From the NCBI GenBank assembly GCA_964505325.1, contig CAZDHT010000169.1, forward strand, positions 1 to 11,989: 11,989 nucleotides of DNA, read 5' to 3'. How positions within the stretch are numbered: position 1 is the stretch's first letter; every line of letters begins with the position of its first letter. The position numbers were made by a program, and so were the translations under genes. This DNA is from CAZDHT01 sp964505325 (GTDB taxonomy: Bacteria; Planctomycetota; PUPC01). Of the stretch, positions 1 to 4,091 are shown piece after piece. A model generated the notes under the pieces. That model did no database searches. It had not been told where the DNA came from and was given only the letters and a program-made list of their open reading frames with translations.

Positions 1-87
1 CGCCTCCGCGTTCGTCATGCGGCCCTCGATGGCCGCAAGAACCACCTCGTACCGTCGCACCTGAGCCACTGTAACCGTCACCTCCAT
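1..87 (-). CDS. Transposase N-terminus, partial (cut by window edge)
   Basis: Reading leftwards from an ATG at 87, 29 codons are open to the window edge. The peptide begins MEVTVTVAQVRRYEVVLAAI and continues with a stretch ending in RMTNAEA. This resembles the start of the helix-turn-helix DNA-binding domain of ISNCY/IS481-like transposases, where the first helices precede the recognition helix. A GGAGGA ribosome-binding site (minus strand, 94-99) lies about six bases before the ATG. Only the N-terminal tip is present, so the family call rests mainly on this pattern together with the repeats beyond the gene start. It could be another transposase family with a similar DNA-binding head. Confidence 0.55.
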   Translation of the reverse strand, partial: MEVTVTVAQVRRYEVVLAAIEGRMTNAEA

Positions 88-93
88 CCTGTT

Positions 94-114
94 CCTCCGC
101 AAACCGTGCGGAGG
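94..114 (-). promoter_or_regulatory. Inverted repeat covering the transposase ribosome-binding site
   Basis: CCTCCGC (94-100) and GCGGAGG (108-114) form a perfect 7-bp inverted repeat with a 7-base loop. On the minus strand the transposase ribosome-binding site (GGAGGA) lies in one arm, so a hairpin in the mRNA would hide it. Insertion sequences often limit transposase translation in this way; here it is an inference from the sequence alone. Confidence 0.35.
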
Positions 115-137
115 TCATATTACGGCATGCAGCCCAG

Positions 138-187
138 AGGGGTGACATTTCCCCTTTGGCGCTAAGGGGTGACATAATCGCTTTGGC
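138..187. repeat. Two 23-bp direct repeats at the IS end
   Basis: Copies at 138-160 and 165-187 share AGGGGTGACAT, two to three variable bases, then C-CTTTGGC. They differ at only a few positions and repeat with a 27-bp period. They lie between the transposase start and the host DNA, as expected for transposase-binding sites at an element end. Confidence 0.65.
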
Positions 188-210
188 ACGACATTCGTCG
201 GCAGCGCCTC

Positions 211-238
211 TTGACAACAACCCGCAATGACAGATAAT
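211..238 (+). promoter_or_regulatory. Sigma-70-type promoter next to the IS end
   Basis: A perfect -35 box TTGACA (211-216) and a -10 box GATAAT (233-238, five of six consensus bases) are separated by 16 bases. Transcription would start near 245, run through the restriction-gene remnant and reach the activator gene at 558. This would give the regulator a housekeeping promoter, matching what is known for orpR of Desulfovibrio, which is sigma-70 transcribed. The site is close to the IS end and may have arrived with it. Confidence 0.45.
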
Positions 239-285
239 CCGACCATACCCCACACGCGCTTTGCTTCGTTGGGGGAGATTGTCCC

Positions 286-540
286 GTGGAAGCCTTGAGG
301 GAGATTCTGATCGAACTGTTCATGGAGGCCCGCAACGGCCAGACGCCGAAGAGGGTCGAGGGGATCGTGGCCGACATCGGCGAAATCGTGCAGGCGCTGC
401 GGTTCTTCGGCTGGCAGAGCACCAGCGCGGGCAAGCGCGAGGTCCAGAAAGCCCTCCGCCGCACTTTGCTCAAGTACAAGCTCCACCGCGGCCAGGATCT
501 GTTCGAGCGCGCGTACGGGCATATCAGGCGATACTGCTGA
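286..540 (+). pseudogene. hsdR: C-terminal remnant of type I restriction subunit HsdR
   Basis: The frame ending at TGA 538-540 encodes about 84 residues matching the extreme C-terminus of type I restriction R subunits. Diagnostic stretches are ELFMEARNGQTPKRVE, VADIGEIVQALRF, GWQSTSAGKREVQKALRRT and LLKYKL, followed by an aromatic-rich end (YGHIRRYC). Full HsdR proteins are around 1000 residues and carry an N-terminal nuclease and a helicase; none of that is present. The reading frame is open only back to a stop at 235-237, and recognisable similarity begins near the GTG at 286. There is no hsdM or hsdS here. The simplest reading is a deletion left behind by the neighbouring insertion sequence. 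A short independent protein is possible but less likely. Confidence 0.7.
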
Positions 541-557
541 CGAGTGGGTCCGAGGCA

Positions 558-1925
558 ATGGCCGAACTGTCTGCGGATGAATGTCGCGAGGTCATCCTTG
601 ACTCCATCGCCGACGGTGTGTTCACGGTGGACAAAGACTGGCGGATCACGACGTTCAACCGGGCCGCCGAGCGGATCACCGATGTGTCCCGCGAGGAGGC
701 AGTCGGCCGGCAGTGCTGGCAGGTCTTTCGCTCGAACATCTGCGAGACCGAGTGCGCGCTCCGCGAAACACTGCGGACAGGACGGAACATCGTCAACAAG
801 GCGATCTATGTCCTGAACGCTGCAGGGGAACGTCTTCCCGTGAGCATCTCCACGGCAATTCTGAGGGACCGTGAGGGCAACGTTATCGGCGGCGTGGAGA
901 CGTTCCGCGATTTGACCACCGTGGAGGAACTGCGCAAGGAGCTGACCGAGAAGTACAGCCTGATGGACATCATCGGGCGGAGCAAGCCCATGCGCGGGCT
1001 CTTTGATCTGCTTCGGCAGGTGGCCGACAGCGACAGCACCGTGCTCATCGAAGGCGCCAGCGGGACGGGCAAGGAGCTCTTCGCCCGCGCCATCCACAAC
1101 CTCTCGCGGCGCCGGGCGCGTCGCTTCGTGGCGATCAACTGCGGGGCGTTGCCGGATACGTTGCTGGAGTCCGAGTTATTCGGCTACAAGGCCGGGGCTT
1201 TCACCGACGCGCGAGAAGACCGTCCGGGCAGATTCGCTCTGGCGGAGGGCGGCACCGTGTTGCTGGACGAGATCGGGAACATCTCGCCCGCGATGCAGAT
1301 GCGCCTGCTGCGTGTGCTTCAAGAGAGGGTGTATGAGCCGCTGGGCGCGGTGGAGCCAGTGCGCGCGGACGTGCGCCTTGTCGCCGCGACGAACCGTGAC
1401 CTGGACGAACTGGTCGCGGAGGGGAGATTTCGCCAAGACCTCTATTACCGCGTCAACGTGGTCCGGCTGCGCCTTCCCGAGTTGCGCGACCGGCGCGAGG
1501 ACATCCCGCTGCTGCTGGATCACTTCATTGCGAAGTTCAACCGTCTCCGAGGCAGGGATGTGGTGGGGGTATCCGACGGTGTGATGCGCATCCTGATGGA
1601 GCATGACTATCCGGGGAACGTTCGGGAGTTGGAGAACATTGTCGAACGCGCCTTTGTGCTCTGCCGCGGGGGCCTGATTGAGGCCCAGCACTTGCCACGG
1701 GAGCTACGGGAGTCGGCGCCTGACGGGCAACTGCGCTCAGATTCCGGGGGGACCCTTCGAGAGCTGGAGGCGATGCACATTGCCGATGCCGTGCGCCGCC
1801 ACGGGGGCAACCGCACTGCCGCCGCCAAGGAACTGGGCATCGACCCCAGTACACTATTCCGCAAGGTGAAGTCCTTGGGAATCGATCTGCCGGCCAGAGA
1901 CGGCAGGAACCGAGAGCAGACGTAG
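558..1925 (+). CDS. Sigma-54-dependent activator, PAS-AAA+-Fis, OrpR-like
   Basis: This 455-residue enhancer-binding protein activates RNA polymerase carrying sigma-54. Residues ~8-122 form a PAS sensor with Cys9, Cys53, Cys62 and Cys66; the last three sit in a C-x8-C-x3-C pattern able to hold an iron-sulfur cluster. The AAA+ ATPase (~135-375) shows Walker A GASGTGKE (166-173), the sigma-54 contact loop as GAFTDA (213-218; the usual form is GAFTGA) and Walker B GGTVLLDE (231-238). A Fis-type helix-turn-helix is at ~411-442. OrpR of Desulfovibrio vulgaris, reported to sense redox through a [4Fe-4S] cluster in its PAS domain, is the closest named relative by architecture and neighbourhood. The ATG at 558 fits the PAS start; the GAGG just before it is close, and the frame is open far upstream without homology. 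The likely targets are the paired palindromes downstream. Confidence 0.92.
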   Translation: MAELSADECREVILDSIADGVFTVDKDWRITTFNRAAERITDVSREEAVGRQCWQVFRSNICETECALRETLRTGRNIVNKAIYVLNAAGERLPVSISTAILRDREGNVIGGVETFRDLTTVEELRKELTEKYSLMDIIGRSKPMRGLFDLLRQVADSDSTVLIEGASGTGKELFARAIHNLSRRRARRFVAINCGALPDTLLESELFGYKAGAFTDAREDRPGRFALAEGGTVLLDEIGNISPAMQMRLLRVLQERVYEPLGAVEPVRADVRLVAATNRDLDELVAEGRFRQDLYYRVNVVRLRLPELRDRREDIPLLLDHFIAKFNRLRGRDVVGVSDGVMRILMEHDYPGNVRELENIVERAFVLCRGGLIEAQHLPRELRESAPDGQLRSDSGGTLRELEAMHIADAVRRHGGNRTAAAKELGIDPSTLFRKVKSLGIDLPARDGRNREQT

Positions 1926-1926
1926 T

Positions 1927-1941
1927 ATTGCAGTTTGCAGG
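1927..1941. promoter_or_regulatory. Upstream activator site 1 (imperfect palindrome)
   Basis: ATTGCAGTTTGCAGG is an imperfect copy of the palindrome at 1959-1973, with TTGCA and TGCAG half-sites around three bases. Its centre is 32 bp from that of site 2, close to three helical turns, so two activator dimers would lie on the same DNA face. It begins directly after the activator stop codon. Confidence 0.6.
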
Positions 1942-1958
1942 CCTGCGCCCTCTGCGCC

Positions 1959-1973
1959 CTTGCATATTGCAAG
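1959..1973. promoter_or_regulatory. Upstream activator site 2 (perfect palindrome)
   Basis: CTTGCATATTGCAAG is a perfect 6-bp inverted repeat around TAT. Its centre is about 120 bp before the predicted start of the sigma-54 transcript, the usual distance for enhancer-binding proteins. I found no second paired TTGCA/TGCAA site elsewhere in the window. Binding by the adjacent activator is inferred. Confidence 0.68.
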
Positions 1974-2061
1974 CCTAGCAGGTCGGGGAGCCGCCAGACT
2001 TGTTTTCGCAACCTCTTTTCTGTCACAGTCTTAGGCCTATTTCCGTCGTTCGTTGCCTGGT

Positions 2062-2078
2062 TTGGCATGCTATTTGCT
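2062..2078 (+). promoter_or_regulatory. Sigma-54 (-24/-12) promoter
   Basis: TTGGCATGCTATTTGCT matches the consensus TTGGCACG-N4-TTGCW with one mismatch and exact spacing: GG and GC invariant pairs are both present and ten bases apart. Transcription should begin about 12 bases after the GC, near 2088-2090, almost at the ATG of the downstream gene (2092). Together with the two palindromes upstream and a sigma-54 activator gene next door this is a coherent regulatory unit. Confidence 0.85.
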
Positions 2079-2091
2079 GCAGTTCTTAGTG

Positions 2092-2487
2092 ATGAGAGTA
2101 GCCATTCCTACATGGTCCGGCATGATTTCTCCGATGTTCGATGTCGCGCAACGTCTTCTTCTGGTCGACATCGAAGCCGCCAGGGGGCTCCGCCGGCGTG
2201 AAGAGCCGTTGTACGAAACGGATATCGCGGGCAGGGCGACGCACCTCGCAAGACTTGGTGTGAACGTGCTCATCTGCGGGGCTATCTCGCGACCATTGGA
2301 GATGGTGTTGGTTTCTGAAGGCATGGAGGTGATTCCCCACATCTGCGGTTCGGTAGAAGAGGTGCTCCGGGCATACGTTTCGGGGCGGTTATCGGATCAA
2401 GCTTACCTGATGCCCGGTTGCCACGGCCATCGTCGTCGAATACGGGGGCGTGGCAGGCGTGGTCGAGGCGGGCCTGAGCAGCGATGA
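2092..2487 (+). CDS. NifX/NifB-fold metal-cluster protein, ORP-like
   Basis: This 131-residue protein belongs to the dinitrogenase iron-molybdenum cofactor-binding (NifX/NifB C-terminal) family, an RNase H-like fold that binds Mo- or Fe-containing clusters. It starts MRVAIPTWSGMISPMFDVA, the typical first strand and loop, and has the conserved LICGAISRPLE segment with Cys62, then Cys85, then a C-terminal MPGC (Cys110) followed by an Arg/Gly-rich tail (112-131). The orange protein of Desulfovibrio, which carries a Mo-Cu sulfide cluster, is the best-known relative of this small stand-alone type. The start is chosen from the conserved MRVAIP; longer forms lack homology. No ribosome-binding site precedes it, and the sigma-54 promoter ends only 13 bases upstream. 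The bound metal cannot be told from sequence. Confidence 0.85.
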   Translation: MRVAIPTWSGMISPMFDVAQRLLLVDIEAARGLRRREEPLYETDIAGRATHLARLGVNVLICGAISRPLEMVLVSEGMEVIPHICGSVEEVLRAYVSGRLSDQAYLMPGCHGHRRRIRGRGRRGRGGPEQR

Positions 2488-2495
2488 GGTGCGTC

Positions 2496-2594
2496 ATGAG
2501 GGTTGCAGTGACAGGGAAATGGCCGCCTGCGTTGCACGGAAGGGGAAGTCTGGCGGTCATCGGCAAAGGAGGTGGTGAACTCGCCGGGGTTTGA
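2496..2594 (+). CDS. Short ORF, possible remnant of a NifX- or Mrp-type gene start
   Basis: An ATG at 2496, with GAGGTG five bases before it, opens a 32-codon frame beginning MRVAVTGK. This resembles the first strand of NifX-fold proteins (compare MRIAVT at 4092) and also the start of MinD/Mrp ATPases, which orp loci can carry at this place. After eight residues the similarity ends, and the frame closes at TGA 2592-2594, overlapping the next gene. It may be a decayed gene start, a translational coupler for the next gene, or chance. I would not assign a function. Confidence 0.2.
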   Translation: MRVAVTGKWPPALHGRGSLAVIGKGGGELAGV

Positions 2595-3105
2595 CGGAAC
2601 CGGACCGTTGGGACGCGGCCCGTTGACCGGACGCGGGATGGGCTTTTGCGTGGTGAAGCTTCCGGATGTGAAAGGTCGTCCGGCTGCCGAAGGGCTGGCA
2701 GGATGTGACGGACAACAGACGGGTGCTTTCGGAGAAACGACGAAGGAGGTGAGTGAAATGCCAGCAGGAGATGGAACTGGGCCGCTGGGATTTGGACCGA
2801 TGACGGGGCGCGCCGCAGGCTACTGCGCGGGCTACCCTGTGCCCGGCTACATGAATCCGATGCCCGGCATGGGTGCCGGGCTTCGGGGCGGGTATTCCGG
2901 AGGCGTACCGGGCTACGGCGCGGCCGGATTCGGAGCCTACCCAGGGTCGTATCCGGGCTACGGCTACGGCGCGCCTTACGGCGGCGCTTATGGCCTTCCG
3001 TTCGTTCGAGGGTTCGGCAGAGGCTTCGGCTTTGGGCGTGGCTTTGGTCGTGGCTTCGGTCGCGGCTTCGGTCGCGGCTTTGGTCGCGGCCGAGGGCGTT
3101 GGTAA
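2572..3105 (+). CDS. DUF5320-type protein, long form with two repeated heads
   Basis: From GTG 2572 (or GTG 2575) a 177-residue frame runs without stop through the start of a second DUF5320 gene. The first head reads PGFDGTGPLGRGPLTGRGMG and then FCVVKLPD, a recognisable short DUF5320-like unit. The second head starts at Met 63 (2758). AAAGGAGG (2565-2572) is a strong ribosome-binding site, but it is too close to the GTGs. Its ideal distance is met at 2581, where related proteins would have ATG-CCG-GGG and this sequence has TCG-CCG-GGG. So the canonical start may have been lost, leaving weak GTG starts, and the normal stop is also absent. Either a real fusion protein or a decaying upstream copy would fit. 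DUF5320 has no established function; members sit beside NifX and MinD-ferredoxin genes in anaerobes. Confidence 0.5.
   Translation: MVNSPGFDGTGPLGRGPLTGRGMGFCVVKLPDVKGRPAAEGLAGCDGQQTGAFGETTKEVSEMPAGDGTGPLGFGPMTGRAAGYCAGYPVPGYMNPMPGMGAGLRGGYSGGVPGYGAAGFGAYPGSYPGYGYGAPYGGAYGLPFVRGFGRGFGFGRGFGRGFGRGFGRGFGRGRGRW
2758..3105 (+). CDS. DUF5320 protein with C-terminal GFGR repeats (internal start)
   Basis: An ATG at 2758, seven bases after AAGGAGGT (2743-2750), begins a 115-residue protein in the same frame as the longer form. It has the classical DUF5320 head: DGTGPLGFGPMTGRAAGYCAGY, shortened here to the core motifs GTGPxGxGPMTGR and CAGYxVPGYMNP. A Gly/Tyr/Pro-rich middle (~40-80) follows, then a C-terminal run of GFGR units ending GRGRW. 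The protein has a single cysteine (Cys23) and no catalytic motifs. The Arg-rich tail suggests nucleic acid, phospholipid or partner binding, but this is inference. The excellent ribosome-binding site makes this start the more likely main product. It is followed by 63 bases and a further small gene of the same operon. Confidence 0.75.
   Translation: MPAGDGTGPLGFGPMTGRAAGYCAGYPVPGYMNPMPGMGAGLRGGYSGGVPGYGAAGFGAYPGSYPGYGYGAPYGGAYGLPFVRGFGRGFGFGRGFGRGFGRGFGRGFGRGRGRW
3034..3093 (+). repeat. 12-bp tandem repeats encoding GFGR
   Basis: Four units of the form GG(T/G)CG(T/C)GGCTT(T/C) lie head to tail from 3034 to 3081, and a degenerate fifth continues to 3093. Each encodes one GFGR-type tetrapeptide. 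Length change by slippage would keep the frame and alter only the number of arginine-bearing units. Confidence 0.75.
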
Positions 3106-3168
3106 TCCGATCTGGAACCCACAAGAGCAGCGTCTGAAGATCGAAAAACGCTGGAAAGGAGGCGGGTC

Positions 3169-3363
3169 ATGCCAAGAGGTGATGGAACGGGACCGGCTGG
3201 AGGCGGCGGTGGAGGACGCGGGCGCATGGGCGGTCCCTACGCCGCAGGTCCGGGCGGGAATTGTGTCTGCCCGAAGTGCGGCCACAGGGCGCCGCACGCC
3301 GCAGGACAGCCCTGTAATCAAAAGGCTTGTCCGAAGTGTGGGACGAAAATGACGAGAGGATAG
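3169..3363 (+). CDS. Small DUF5320-headed zinc-ribbon protein
   Basis: This 64-residue protein begins MPRGDGTGPAGGGGGGRGRM, sharing the GDGTGP head of the neighbouring DUF5320 proteins. It then carries a C-terminal zinc ribbon: CVCPKCG (Cys32, 34 and 37) paired with CNQKACPKCG (Cys48, 53 and 56). Two CPKCG knuckles would bind one zinc or iron ion. The ATG is well placed, six bases after AAAGGAGG (3155-3162). Similar tiny proteins accompany NifX and MinD-ferredoxin genes in anaerobes. A role as metal carrier or as a scaffold for the DUF5320 proteins is possible, but no function is known. There is no signal peptide or membrane segment. Confidence 0.75.
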   Translation: MPRGDGTGPAGGGGGGRGRMGGPYAAGPGGNCVCPKCGHRAPHAAGQPCNQKACPKCGTKMTRG

Positions 3364-3387
3364 TCACTTTCTCAAAGGAGTAATACG

Positions 3388-3810
3388 ATGCCAGGTGGAG
3401 ACGGAACAGGTCCAGGCGGAATGGGCTCGATGACAGGCCGTGCGGCAGGCTACTGCGCCGGCTACCCGGTTCCCGGCTTCATGAACCCCGTTGGAGGGCG
3501 AGGCTATGGGGGATGGGGCCGTGGAGGCGGCGGATGGGGACGCCGTAACATGTTCTATGCCACCGGCCTGACCGGTTGGCAGAGAGCCGGGTACGGCTAT
3601 CCGGCGTCCGGCGGTGCACCGCCATCTGGTGTGCCCTTGGGCTACCCCGCCTATGGAGGGGCAGCGCCCTACGGTGTGCCGTTCGCCCCGACCGTGACCG
3701 CGCAGCAGCAGCTCGACGGACTCAAGGGCCAGGCCGAGTACTTCGAGGACGCGCTTGATGGGATCAAGAAGCGAATCGCAGAACTCGAGGCCGAAGGCAA
3801 GGACAAATAG
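3388..3810 (+). CDS. DUF5320 protein with C-terminal coiled coil
   Basis: This is the most typical DUF5320 member here, 140 residues. The head has GDGTGPGGMGSMTGR and the CAGYPVPGFMNP segment (Cys23), followed by a Gly/Trp/Tyr/Pro-rich middle (~35-103). The C-terminal segment (~105-140, from TVTAQQQLDGLKGQAEYFED on) is a charged amphipathic helix with leucine spacing expected of a coiled coil. The same head-middle-coil design is standard for the family. AAAGGAG (3374-3380) lies seven bases before the ATG. It is probably cytosolic and oligomeric. Neighbours on both sides are zinc-ribbon genes. The function is unknown; the NifX-ferredoxin protein at 4092 has a similar short coil and might be a partner (inference). 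Confidence 0.82.
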   Translation: MPGGDGTGPGGMGSMTGRAAGYCAGYPVPGFMNPVGGRGYGGWGRGGGGWGRRNMFYATGLTGWQRAGYGYPASGGAPPSGVPLGYPAYGGAAPYGVPFAPTVTAQQQLDGLKGQAEYFEDALDGIKKRIAELEAEGKDK

Positions 3811-3840
3811 AACGCCGGCAAACCCGGGGCCGGGGCGTTC
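3810..3840 (+). promoter_or_regulatory. GC-rich hairpin between DUF5320 and FmdB-like genes
   Basis: GAACGCC (3810-3816) pairs perfectly with GGCGTTC (3834-3840). GGC (3817-3819) can also pair with GCC (3829-3831), leaving two G's bulged. There is no T-run after it, and the next gene follows within 36 bases, so a processing or attenuation element in a polycistronic mRNA fits better than a full terminator. Confidence 0.35.
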
Positions 3841-3875
3841 GCCGCTCTGGCCCTGGGGCCGGCAAGGGAGGAGTG

Positions 3876-4073
3876 ATGCCCCTGTACGAATATCGGTGCA
3901 AGAAATGCGGGCACGTTACAGAAGTGCTCGAGAAGGTCAATGCGAGCGGTCGGCACACGTGCGGCAAATGTGGCAGCCGCCGCATGGAAAAACTGCTCTC
4001 GGTTTTCGGTGTCGGAGCGAGCACGCGGTCATCCGGTGGTTCGTGTCCGACCGGAACTTGTTCGCTCTCCTAG
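3876..4073 (+). CDS. FmdB/CxxC_CxxC_SSSS-type zinc-ribbon protein
   Basis: This 65-residue protein starts MPLYEYRCKKCGHVTEVLEK, the hallmark of the FmdB-type putative regulatory zinc-ribbon family. Cys8 and Cys11 form the first knuckle and Cys29 and Cys32 the second (HTCGKCG). The tail is Ser/Gly-rich with two further cysteines (SCPTGTC). The family is widespread and named after a gene near formylmethanofuran dehydrogenase; its molecular role is not settled. The ATG at 3876 is preferred over the GTG one codon earlier because family members begin MPxYEY. GGGAGGAG (3866-3873) is the ribosome-binding site. Its position in a row of metal-binding genes suggests the same operon. Confidence 0.85.
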   Translation: MPLYEYRCKKCGHVTEVLEKVNASGRHTCGKCGSRRMEKLLSVFGVGASTRSSGGSCPTGTCSLS

Positions 4074-4091
4074 CAAAGGAAGGAGGCCGTC

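Larger units (their letters stand above)
1..190 (-). mobile_element. End of an insertion sequence, ISNCY (IS1202-like) type
   Basis: The left edge of the window holds the terminal part of an insertion sequence read on the minus strand. Visible parts are a transposase N-terminus (87 to 1), a ribosome-binding site, and two subterminal direct repeats containing AGGGGTGACAT and CTTTGGC at 138-160 and 165-187. Paired TGACAT-type motifs outside a helix-turn-helix transposase are typical of IS1202/ISNCY-like elements. The exact outer boundary is not certain. I place it near 190, but further TGACA motifs at 212 and 228 could mean the end lies slightly further right. The rest of the element is outside the window. 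Confidence 0.5.

Noticed and set aside
183..199. TTGGCACG followed by four bases and TCGTC, looking like a second sigma-54 promoter.
   Set aside because: The -24 part is perfect but the -12 GC is missing (TCGTC instead of TTGCW), and the stretch is explained by the insertion-sequence end repeat.
162..1097. Long minus-strand ORF of 311 codons opposite the regulator gene.
   Set aside because: It is antisense to well-supported PAS/AAA+ coding sequence and its translation shows no domain; high GC content makes such open antisense frames common.
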